NCBI GenBank assembly: GCA_027295245.1
Contig: JAPULF010000287.1
Location: 1 to 7,579 of the forward strand
Origin: Planctomycetota bacterium
GTDB taxonomy: Bacteria; Planctomycetota; Phycisphaerae; UBA1845; UTPLA1
Direction of reading: 5' to 3'
DNA length: 7,579 bases
Below are positions 1-6,190 of the stretch, piece by piece. Below the pieces are notes generated by a model that was not told where the DNA came from, did no database searches, and saw nothing but the letters and a program-made list of their open reading frames with translations. How positions within the stretch are numbered: position 1 is the stretch's first letter; every line of letters begins with the position of its first letter. A program made the position numbers and the translations under genes.

Positions 1-2521
1 TGGCCGTGCCGCAGTCGGTGTCATTCGTAACCACCACCGAATACGCACCGGCATCGTCCGGCAGAACCGCCGATACCTCGAGGGTCGCATCCGTCTCCCC
101 CTCGATCGGAACACCGTCCTTGTGCCATTGGTAAGAGAGCGGCTCGGAACCCGCGGCGACAACACTCAACAAGAGCAGACCCGCTTCGCAGACGTCCTGT
201 TCGACAGGCCCCTCCACGATGGACGGAGCAACCTCGACGATCAACTCCGCCGGTTCACTCGTCACGGCCCCGCAACCGTTCGCATTCTGCACGATCAACA
301 CATACGCCCCCGCATCGGCCGTCGTCACCGGGTCGATCGTCAGCACGTGCTCGGTCGCCCCCTCGAGCGTCGCGCCATCCCTGCGCCATTGATACGAGAG
401 CGGTTCGCCGCCCGTCGTCTCGATGGAAAACTCGAATGAACTCCCCGCGCAACGCGTCCCACCCGCGGGCTGAACGTCGATCGTCGGCCGGTCCTGAACG
501 TCCACCGTCACCGTTTGGCTCGCCGCCTCTGCCTCGCACACATTGCTCACCACGACGTGATATGCACCGCTGTCCGAGGCTTCCGCGTTGGTTATCGCAT
601 AAGACGATCCCCCCGCTCCGTCGATCTCCGTGCCGTCCTTCCACCAACGATAGGTAAGCGGGGCCGTTCCCTCGGCCTCGACGCTCAGTGTGATCGCCCC
701 ATCCGCGCACACGATCCCGGGAACGGGCTGCACGGCAATGACCGGGGCCTCGCCCACCGTCAGCAAGGCCGATTCGGACGTGACCGTAGACGCCTCTTCG
801 CCTCCGTTGCACGTGTAGGTCACCGCGCATCGATAAAACCCCGCATCGTCCGGCTCGACCGCATCGATCACCAATGTCTCGGCGAGAATCCCGCTGAATC
901 GTTCTCCCTCCGCCAGTGGTACGCCCCCGCGCTGCCACGCGAACGTCGCGCCGCCCTGACTCGCGTGAACCGCGACGGAAAACGACGCACCGGCCCCCGC
1001 GCAAACGAACTGATCATCCGGATGACCGGTGACAACCGGCACGAACCCCGCCGTCACGGTCTTCGTGACATCGACCTCGATGGTCGTCTCTTCCACGGAA
1101 GAATCGGCCGGCCCCATGCCCGTGTCGACCGTCCAGCCGCCGAAACAATACCCCGCGTTCGGACTCGCCGAGATCGGTACCGTCTGGCAAACCGGGTACG
1201 ACAACGAACCGGCCGGCGCGACGGACCCGCCCTCGGCCGGTTCGACGACAAACGTCAACGTAACCGCCGACTGGCACTCGTCGGGCGTTCCGTTCCCGTC
1301 GCAGTCCGCGAACGACTCCACATCCGCCCCGACCAGATAGGTCCCCAACTCCGATACCTGAATGGACACGGTATTCGAAACCTCGTCGACAGTTGCCGAC
1401 ACCGGTATCAAGTCGGTTGAAACCGGATGGACCCACCACACCTCCAGCGACAACGGATCCAGTATCCCCAACTCCGACAGCGACGCCGGGTCATACGCCA
1501 CGACCACGTCGACGGGTCCCGTATAGACCGCCGTTGTTTCAAGCTCCAGCGCGTACCCCGTGAAATCCCGCAATCCCAGCGGCAATGGCTCGGGAACCGC
1601 GCCGTCAAACCCGCACCGTCCGACACCCAGCGACGAAACCGTCGTCTCACCCGTCTCCGAAACCGACGAAAACACCATCACCAGCGACGCAATCGTGTCG
1701 CACCCGCCGCAGGCAACCGTCATCGCCCCCGTCTCCACGAGTGTTCCGCTCTGCGTGTATCCCGACCCGGCCGCCGCCCACTTCACCAGGTTGCGAAGGA
1801 ACACCCGGTGGTCCCGATCCGCCTGATCCAACGACGGCCCGAACATGAAGGGATCACAAACAAACGCCACGCGCCCCGCCCCCGAATCCGCCGCTCCAGG
1901 CGACAGAAGACCCGCGACCGTCCCCGACACCGGCGGATCGTCGGTGTTGATGCCGACGAATACATCCGCCACGTCCGCGACACTGGCGAACAAACCATAC
2001 CCGCCGGTACTCCCGATCGTCCCGACCGCTCCGTGCGGTCCGGTCACGATCGGATGATCCAACAACGACGGCGTGACCTCCGCGCTCAGATTCCCCTCGA
2101 TCTTCGCGAGCCCGAACTCGCTCAGAAATGAGTCGTCCGGGACGTTGTAAACGTCGGGCCCGCCGATGAAGACGATCGAACCCCCGTCGACCACGTACTG
2201 CTTCAGCGCGATCGCCTCCGCGATCTCGTAGGACGAAGAAGACGCCAACAGCGGCAACCACAACACGTCGACAGACGCCGATGCCGGCGGCACGGTGTCC
2301 AAAGCCACCAGCGTATGTCCGTCGGCCTGCAGCGCCTGCCGCGCCGTCACCGAGCTGTCCCCCATCAAACTCAGAAACCCGCCCTCGCCCGCCTGGCGAC
2401 CGTCCTCCAACACGCCGATCACCGCGGCACGGCCTACGCCGGGAGCACAGAGCAGCATCAACACCAGGGGCCCGTACAGGCGCAGGAACGCCTTCCTTCG
2501 TAAGTTCGTTGTATACCTCAT
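1..2521 (-). CDS. Large secreted protein: GATase1-like domain, Ca-loop motif, InlB-like repeat, tandem Ig-like domains (3' end outside window)
   Basis: I translated 840 uninterrupted codons from the ATG at 2521-2519 to the left edge; no stop appears, so the C-terminus is missing. Residues 1-32 form a signal peptide: basic start (RRK at 8-10), hydrophobic core 15-29, likely cleavage after GRA (30-32). Residues about 33-250 resemble a class I glutamine-amidotransferase/ThuA-like fold (VVDGGSIVFIGGP, then GRVAFVCDPFMF at 216-227), but I see no catalytic Cys-His-Glu set, so it is probably non-enzymatic. Residues about 291-402 look like a beta-sandwich module seen in planctomycete exoproteins. DCDGNGTPDECQ (406-417) is a dockerin/TSP3-like calcium loop. 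Residues about 418-490 resemble an InlB B-type repeat (GYCFGGWTVDTG). Ig-like domains run from about 494 to the edge. Function is unknown; a cell-surface or extracellular binding role is inferred. The start has no clear Shine-Dalgarno. GTG (2569) and TTG (2575) are in-frame alternatives, but ATG gives the most normal signal peptide. Confidence 0.88.
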   Translation of the reverse strand, partial: MRYTTNLRRKAFLRLYGPLVLMLLCAPGVGRAAVIGVLEDGRQAGEGGFLSLMGDSSVTARQALQADGHTLVALDTVPPASASVDVLWLPLLASSSSYEIAEAIALKQYVVDGGSIVFIGGPDVYNVPDDSFLSEFGLAKIEGNLSAEVTPSLLDHPIVTGPHGAVGTIGSTGGYGLFASVADVADVFVGINTDDPPVSGTVAGLLSPGAADSGAGRVAFVCDPFMFGPSLDQADRDHRVFLRNLVKWAAAGSGYTQSGTLVETGAMTVACGGCDTIASLVMVFSSVSETGETTVSSLGVGRCGFDGAVPEPLPLGLRDFTGYALELETTAVYTGPVDVVVAYDPASLSELGILDPLSLEVWWVHPVSTDLIPVSATVDEVSNTVSIQVSELGTYLVGADVESFADCDGNGTPDECQSAVTLTFVVEPAEGGSVAPAGSLSYPVCQTVPISASPNAGYCFGGWTVDTGMGPADSSVEETTIEVDVTKTVTAGFVPVVTGHPDDQFVCAGAGASFSVAVHASQGGATFAWQRGGVPLAEGERFSGILAETLVIDAVEPDDAGFYRCAVTYTCNGGEEASTVTSESALLTVGEAPVIAVQPVPGIVCADGAITLSVEAEGTAPLTYRWWKDGTEIDGAGGSSYAITNAEASDSGAYHVVVSNVCEAEAASQTVTVDVQDRPTIDVQPAGGTRCAGSSFEFSIETTGGEPLSYQWRRDGATLEGATEHVLTIDPVTTADAGAYVLIVQNANGCGAVTSEPAELIVEVAPSIVEGPVEQDVCEAGLLLLSVVAAGSEPLSYQWHKDGVPIEGETDATLEVSAVLPDDAGAYSVVVTNDTDCGTA
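2..1042 (-). repeat. Four tandem Ig-like modules within the secreted protein
   Basis: Residues about 494-590, 592-676, 679-762 and 766-840 (the last cut by the edge) are successive Ig-like domains. Each has a Trp on strand C (FAWQRGG, YRWWKDG, YQWRRDG, YQWHKDG) and a strand-F motif D-[AS]-G-x-Y (DAGFYRC, DSGAYHV, DAGAYVL, DAGAYSV). Instead of the classical B-F disulphide, each module has one Cys near its N-terminus (VCAG, VCAD, RCAG, VCEA) and one after strand F (YTCN, NVCE, NGCG, TDCG). That pattern suggests a conserved alternative disulphide. More modules may follow beyond the left edge. Such arrays usually act as stalks or binding surfaces in exported bacterial proteins. Confidence 0.85.
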
Positions 2522-2530
2522 TCGAATGAG
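2517..2530. repeat. 14-bp perfect palindrome across the start codon of the Ig-domain gene
   Basis: CTCATTCGAATGAG is a perfect palindrome and contains the ATG (2521-2519, minus). In the transcript it could fold into a 5-bp stem with a UCGA loop, placing AUG in the stem. No Shine-Dalgarno lies upstream. The stem is short and the palindrome could be chance, so a regulatory role is only a suggestion. Confidence 0.3.
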
Positions 2531-2683
2531 ATCGGCCGAAAGACGCCGCCGCGGCGAAACCCCGCACACCCCCAAAAGTGCGCCCCCGATTAATGACGTT
2601 CAGCGGCGGCAAAGAATCGCAACGCGCAGCAACCGCGGCCGAAGGCGCGAGATCTGCGTGCAGCGACCTTGCATACGCTTCGG

Positions 2684-3442
2684 TTACTCGTCAATCCGCT
2701 CGAACGCCGAGAGCGTTCCGCATTTCGCAAATCCATACCTTTCCAAGAACGCACGCCCGGTCGCGTCGCTCGATTCGCACGATGCAACGACGGACTTGGG
2801 TGAAAGCCGTCGAGCCAACTGCAGGAAACGACCCACCAGCGCCCTACCCACGCCGCGCCGACGAAATGCCGGCAACACGAACACGTCCGCCAATCGTGCG
2901 ATGTCACCCACTTCGACGTAAGCCGCTCGCCCGGCGGGCTCACCGTCCAGCGTGCATACGAACGCATCGTGATTTCCATCGTTAAGCCGTTCGACCCCCG
3001 CAGCCAGGTCCGCCGAATCACCCTCGAACGTCTTGCCGTAGGCCCTTCGCATGGCACGGGCAGGCAAGACGCGCACCGAGTCATCGTCCGTGGCCACGGC
3101 CGCGTCCCAGTCCTTCATGCCCATTGCGAGAGTGTCGACCCGCCGCCACCCCTTGCCGGTCAGCAGCGCGTCGACCGGATCGGCCGCCTGCCCCGACGCC
3201 GGCGTCCAACGATGGCAGATCAACGCCCGCTCCGCGTAATAGGCTTCCGCCCGCGAAAAGGCCGTCTCGCCATCCATGTCCGCAAGCCACACGTCCCGCA
3301 GTTGATTCGCGCCCGCGAACGACGGCATTTCCGGGCAACAGAATGCCACACCGTATTCCAACGGCTCCCAGGTGGCGATTTGCTCGCACATCGCCTGATC
3401 CGATCTGCGAACCGCCGAGATGATCTCCTCATTGGAGAGCAC
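2684..3442 (-). CDS. GNAT-family N-acetyltransferase, probably tandem-GNAT with a degenerate N-terminal half
   Basis: The protein has 252 residues and a TAA stop. The C-terminal half (about 123-252) is a GNAT domain that transfers an acetyl group from acetyl-CoA to an amine. The acetyl-CoA pyrophosphate loop (motif A) is ADVFVLPAFRRRGVGRALV at about 185-203, with R-R-R-G-V-G at 194-199. Motif B is ATGRAFLERYGFAKCG (227-242), with the usual Tyr before GF. Residues 1-110 have no acetyl-CoA loop that I can see, and the length is well above a single GNAT domain (about 150). The N-terminal half is therefore either a degenerate second GNAT fold or a substrate-recognition domain. The substrate cannot be read from sequence. 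The GTG start is supported by TGAGG 7 bases upstream, overlapping the typA stop. Only 9 bases separate the genes, so they are very likely co-transcribed and possibly translationally coupled. A role linked to ribosomal or translation-factor acetylation would be speculation. Confidence 0.88.
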   Translation of the reverse strand: MLSNEEIISAVRRSDQAMCEQIATWEPLEYGVAFCCPEMPSFAGANQLRDVWLADMDGETAFSRAEAYYAERALICHRWTPASGQAADPVDALLTGKGWRRVDTLAMGMKDWDAAVATDDDSVRVLPARAMRRAYGKTFEGDSADLAAGVERLNDGNHDAFVCTLDGEPAGRAAYVEVGDIARLADVFVLPAFRRRGVGRALVGRFLQLARRLSPKSVVASCESSDATGRAFLERYGFAKCGTLSAFERIDE

Positions 3443-3449
3443 GTCAGGA

Positions 3450-3454
3450 CCTCA
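3450..3454 (-). promoter_or_regulatory. Shine-Dalgarno of the GNAT gene, overlapping the typA stop
   Basis: TGAGG, whose TGA is the typA stop codon, lies 7 bases before the GTG at 3442-3440. It fixes the GNAT start at GTG and suggests that ribosomes finishing typA can reinitiate there. Confidence 0.7.
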
Positions 3455-5281
3455 CACCTGGGCCGTCTTCATCGCCGCCCGGGTCGCCCGTTTCCGTTTG
3501 TTCGAATCCAAGATCCGCTTCCGAATCCGGCAACTCCCGGGCGAGATTTCCACCAGCTCGTCTTCCGCGATGTATTCCAACATCGCCTCCAACGACAACT
3601 CCCGCGCCGCTTTCAAAACCACCGTCTTATCCGCAAAGGCCGCCCGGATGTTCGTCATCTTCTTCGTGCGACAGACATTCACATCGATGTCGTCGTCCTT
3701 GCAGTGCTCGCCCACCACCTGGCCGACATACACCTCGGCTCCGGGCGAAACAAACATCGTCCCCCGGTCCGAAAACGACTGCAACGCATACGCCGTGACC
3801 CGTCCCGGCTCCGTCGCCACCATCACGCCCGCGTTTCGACCCGCGATCGACCCGCGCAGGTGCTCGTACTCGTAAAAGCTGTGATGCATGACCGCCTCGC
3901 CGCGCGTCGCGTTCAGCATTCGCGTCCGGAGACCAATCAGCCCGCGCGCCGGGATGGTGAATTCCATGTGGCACATGTTGTCCTTCGTGTCCATCTTCAC
4001 CATCTCGCCCCGGCGACCGCCCACCAACTCGATCACCGCACCCGTCGCCGACGCCGGCACGTCCACCACCAGGTACTCCACCGGCTCCGTCTTCTTCCCG
4101 CCCAATTCGCGATAGATCACCTTCGGCTTGCCCACCGCCAACTCGAACCCCTCCCGTCGCATCGTCTCGATCAACACACCCAGGTGCAACAACCCCCGCC
4201 CCGACACCCGGAACGAGTCCTTCTGCGTCATCTCCTCCACGCGAAGGGCCACGTTCGAGTGCAGTTCCTTCATCAACCGGTCCCGCACGTGACGCGTCGT
4301 CAGAAACTTCCCCTCGCGACCCGCAAACGGCGAGTCGTTCACGCAGAAGACCATCGTCAAGGTCGGCTCGTCCACCGCGATGATCGGCAACGGGTGTGGA
4401 TCGTCCGGGTCGGTCACCGTATCGCCGATCCCGATCTCCGGAATCCCCGCAATCGCCACGATGTCCCCGGTTCCCACGTGGGCCGTCCGAGTGCGGCCGA
4501 GTCCGACGTATGAATACAACATGTCCACTGTCTCTTCGTACCGATGTCCGTCCCGCGACACCCGCATCACCCGCTGCCCCTCGTGCAGCGACCCCTGAAA
4601 AATACGCCCGATCCCGATCCGTCCAACGTAGTCGCTGTAATCCAGCGCCGCCACCAACATCTGGACCGGCCCGTCCTCGGACCCGGCCGGCGCAGGTACA
4701 AACCGCACGACCTCCTCGAACAGCGGCTTCACGTCCATGTTGGTATCATCAAGGGACCGCCGCGCATATCCGTTCTTCGCGCTGGAATACAAGATCGGAA
4801 ACTCCAATGCGGACTCGTTCGCCCCAAGGTCGATGAACAGATCGTAAATCTCGTCCAGCACTTCCCCGACCCGGGCATCCGGCCGGTCGATCTTGTTGAT
4901 CACCACGATCAGTTTCAGCTTGAACTCGAACGCCTTCTGCAACACGAATCGCGTCTGCGGCATCGGCCCCTCGAACGCGTCCACCACCAGGAGTCCCGCA
5001 TCCGCCATCTTCAGCACCCGCTCGACCTCACCCCCAAAATCGGCGTGCCCCGGCGTGTCGATCAGATTGATCTTGTACCCGTTCCATTCGACGGAGCAGT
5101 TCTTCGCAAAGATCGTAATCCCCCGCTCGCGCTCCTGCGGGTTACTGTCCATGATCAAATCGCGCTTTACCGAGCCTTCACGTATGGTCCCCGACTCCCG
5201 CAGCAGGCAGTCGACCAGCGTGGTCTTACCGTGGTCAACGTGAGCGATGATCGCCAGGTTTCTGATTTTCTCACGCGACAA
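3452..5281 (-). CDS. typA: Ribosome-associated translational GTPase TypA/BipA
   Basis: At 609 residues this is full length for TypA/BipA, an EF-G-like GTPase that binds the ribosome and helps 50S assembly, notably under cold and stress. GTPase motifs are intact: G1 AHVDHGKT (13-20), a switch I region with RERGITI (51-57), G3 DTPGH (75-79), G4 NKID (129-132) and G5 SAK (167-169). Domain II follows at about 205-295. Domains III and V and the TypA-specific C-terminal domain fill the rest, including RVSGRGLLHLGVLIETMRRE (358-377), GRRGEMVKMD (422-431) and IPARGLIGLRTRML (443-456). The C-terminus is basic (RIRKRILDSNKRKRATRAA), as expected for an rRNA-binding tail. The start codon is TTG: an in-frame TGA lies only 6 bases upstream (5290-5288), and GAGGG sits 9 bases before the TTG. 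It is first in an operon with the GNAT gene. EF-G and LepA are excluded by length and the TypA-type C-terminus. Confidence 0.97.
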   Translation of the reverse strand: MSREKIRNLAIIAHVDHGKTTLVDCLLRESGTIREGSVKRDLIMDSNPQERERGITIFAKNCSVEWNGYKINLIDTPGHADFGGEVERVLKMADAGLLVVDAFEGPMPQTRFVLQKAFEFKLKLIVVINKIDRPDARVGEVLDEIYDLFIDLGANESALEFPILYSSAKNGYARRSLDDTNMDVKPLFEEVVRFVPAPAGSEDGPVQMLVAALDYSDYVGRIGIGRIFQGSLHEGQRVMRVSRDGHRYEETVDMLYSYVGLGRTRTAHVGTGDIVAIAGIPEIGIGDTVTDPDDPHPLPIIAVDEPTLTMVFCVNDSPFAGREGKFLTTRHVRDRLMKELHSNVALRVEEMTQKDSFRVSGRGLLHLGVLIETMRREGFELAVGKPKVIYRELGGKKTEPVEYLVVDVPASATGAVIELVGGRRGEMVKMDTKDNMCHMEFTIPARGLIGLRTRMLNATRGEAVMHHSFYEYEHLRGSIAGRNAGVMVATEPGRVTAYALQSFSDRGTMFVSPGAEVYVGQVVGEHCKDDDIDVNVCRTKKMTNIRAAFADKTVVLKAARELSLEAMLEYIAEDELVEISPGSCRIRKRILDSNKRKRATRAAMKTAQV

Positions 5282-5290
5282 GAAAGTTCA

Positions 5291-5295
5291 CCCTC
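5291..5295 (-). promoter_or_regulatory. Shine-Dalgarno of typA (supports a TTG start)
   Basis: GAGGG lies 9 bases upstream of the TTG at 5281-5279. The in-frame stop TGA (5290-5288) sits between them, so no longer typA reading frame is possible and TTG is the only reasonable start. The site abuts a 12-bp palindrome. Confidence 0.75.
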
Positions 5296-5306
5296 GGATT
5301 AATCCG
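5295..5306. promoter_or_regulatory. 12-bp palindrome next to the typA ribosome-binding site
   Basis: CGGATTAATCCG is a perfect palindrome ending at the first base of the typA Shine-Dalgarno. It could be an operator in the short typA leader. One or two 12-bp palindromes are expected by chance in a window this size, so only its position makes it notable. Confidence 0.25.
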
Positions 5307-5338
5307 GCCAATGGTTCCCAAAACCCGCTCCATAAACC

Positions 5339-5369
5339 AAAGCCCCAGGCAAGCCTGCCCTGGGGCTTT
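5339..5369 (-). terminator. Intrinsic terminator downstream of tpx
   Basis: AAAGCCCCAGG (5339-5349) and CCTGGGGCTTT (5359-5369) form a perfect 11-bp stem with a 9-base loop. On the minus strand it starts 39 bases after the tpx stop and is followed by GGTTTATGG, a modest T-rich tail. It should end the tpx transcript and isolate typA, which then needs its own promoter in the roughly 57 bases between hairpin and start or inside the hairpin region. The stem is symmetrical, but no plus-strand gene feeds into it. Confidence 0.78.
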
Positions 5370-5407
5370 CATGACTGTTCTCTCATCTCATCCGGCGCGA
5401 AGGCCGC

Positions 5408-5926
5408 CTACGCCGATGCCGCCCGCTTCGCCGCCGCCAGCGCCGCGTCGTAGTCCGGCTCGTCGGCGATCTCCGGAACATACTCGACGTGTGCCAGCTT
5501 GTCGTTCTTGTCCACCACGAAAACCGCCCGCGACAGGCACCGGTCCAACGGACCGCCCTTCACGAGCACGCCGTAGTCCTTCCCGAATGCCGCCGCCCGG
5601 TGGTCGGAAAGGCACTTCACCCGTTCGATCCCCGCAGCCGCGCACCAACGCTTCTGGGCGAACGGCAGATCCATCGAGACCGCCAGGACGTCCACATCCG
5701 AAATCTTCGCGGCCTCTTCGTTGAACCGCCGGGCCTCGGTATCGCAAACCGGCGTGTCCAGCGAGGGCACGGCGCACAACACTCGCACCCGGCCGGTCGT
5801 GCCGGAAAGCGTCACGTCCGACATGTCATTGGCCTGTAACGTGAACGACGGTGCCGTATCCCCGACGTTCAAGGCCGGTCCGTCCAGGTTCTGCGGATTT
5901 CCCTTCAATGTACAAGTTCGCGCCAT
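5408..5926 (-). CDS. tpx: Thiol peroxidase Tpx (atypical 2-Cys peroxiredoxin)
   Basis: The protein has 172 residues, typical for Tpx, which reduces hydrogen peroxide and alkyl peroxides with electrons from thioredoxin. The peroxidatic site is PSLDTPVC (54-61), with Thr58 and Cys61. The resolving Cys95 lies in RWCAAAGIE (93-101). Arg133 in LSRAVFVVD matches the conserved active-site Arg. MDLPFAQKRWC (85-95) and CLSDHRAAAFGKDYGV (105-120) are family hallmarks and look closest to the Bacillus-type Tpx pattern as I remember it. No signal peptide is visible, so it should be cytoplasmic. The ATG at 5926-5924 is preceded by AGGAGAG with a 7-base gap. The reading frame stays open much further upstream, to 7141, but that extension lies under the divergent gene and should not be annotated. 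It is probably monocistronic: a terminator follows, and upstream lies a divergent regulatory region with two dyads. Confidence 0.96.
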   Translation of the reverse strand: MARTCTLKGNPQNLDGPALNVGDTAPSFTLQANDMSDVTLSGTTGRVRVLCAVPSLDTPVCDTEARRFNEEAAKISDVDVLAVSMDLPFAQKRWCAAAGIERVKCLSDHRAAAFGKDYGVLVKGGPLDRCLSRAVFVVDKNDKLAHVEYVPEIADEPDYDAALAAAKRAASA

Positions 5927-5933
5927 CGTCAAT

Positions 5934-5940
5934 CTCTCCT
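5934..5940 (-). promoter_or_regulatory. Shine-Dalgarno of tpx (decides the start)
   Basis: AGGAGAG lies 7 bases upstream of ATG 5926-5924. It is the strongest ribosome-binding site in the window and selects this ATG over the long open upstream extension of the same frame. Confidence 0.85.
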
Positions 5941-6045
5941 TACTTTGCCGCGCCCAATGAACGGCAGCGCGTGAGGATGCCGTCTTCACCAATCGCAATC
6001 TACATATCCGGCCCGCCGAATCTCGCCGGCGCCGCCCGGCACGCT

Positions 6046-6059
6046 TGCCGACATCGGCA
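6046..6059. promoter_or_regulatory. Candidate operator copy 1 (TGCCGA-N2-TCGGCA dyad)
   Basis: TGCCGACATCGGCA is a dyad with 6-bp arms and a CA centre. Two more base pairs (GC/GC at 6043-6044 and 6061-6062) match outside one mismatch. It lies between tpx and the divergent propeller gene. The arms are the same as in the dyad at 6121-6136, with centres 76 bases apart. The binding protein is unknown. Confidence 0.5.
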
Positions 6060-6120
6060 CGCCCGACCGCGGTCGCAGTTTCAAACAACGAATCGTGTGC
6101 CCACCCGATTCTCGGCGAGC

Positions 6121-6136
6121 CTGCCGAACTCGGCAG
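6121..6136. promoter_or_regulatory. Candidate operator copy 2 (CTGCCGA-N2-TCGGCAG dyad)
   Basis: CTGCCGAACTCGGCAG is a perfect dyad with 7-bp arms and an AC centre, sharing its inner 6-bp arms with the copy at 6046-6059. It directly abuts a TATA-like element (6135-6140) and lies 55 bases upstream of the propeller gene start. This is where an operator controlling one or both divergent genes would be expected. Confidence 0.55.
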
Positions 6137-6140
6137 TATA
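6135..6140 (-). promoter_or_regulatory. Candidate -10 element for tpx
   Basis: On the minus strand TATACT matches five of six bases of the sigma-70 -10 consensus. Seventeen bases upstream is TGGCGT (6163-6158), a poor -35 with three of six matches. If used, transcription would start inside the 6121-6136 dyad, giving a tpx leader of about 200 bases. The plus strand reads TATAGC at 6137-6142, a weaker -10 for the propeller gene. Planctomycete promoters are poorly defined, so this is tentative. Confidence 0.3.
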
Positions 6141-6190
6141 GCCGCCATCCGACCCCGACGCCACGACCCGTTGAGGACATAGAATGAACG

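Noticed and set aside
25..2521. Lipoprotein lipobox at Cys25 of the Ig-domain protein
   Set aside because: The residues before the Cys are LMLL, and a lipobox needs a small residue at -1. A standard signal peptidase I site after GRA fits better.
2563..2582. Possible terminator after the GNAT gene (CGCAC/GTGCG)
   Set aside because: The stem is only 5 bp with a 10-base loop and no T-run, so it is too weak to call. Whether the Ig-domain gene is in the same transcript stays open.
255..2612. Several minus-strand frames (255-1004, 1014-1439, 1854-2612) as separate genes
   Set aside because: They are out of frame with the continuous 840-codon Ig-domain gene and encode Arg/Gly-rich products with no domains.
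2969..4513. A 514-codon open frame on the plus strand opposite typA and the GNAT gene
   Set aside because: Its translation is rich in Arg, His and Pro with no recognisable motif, and it lies antisense to typA, whose motifs are all intact. It is a typical high-GC shadow frame.
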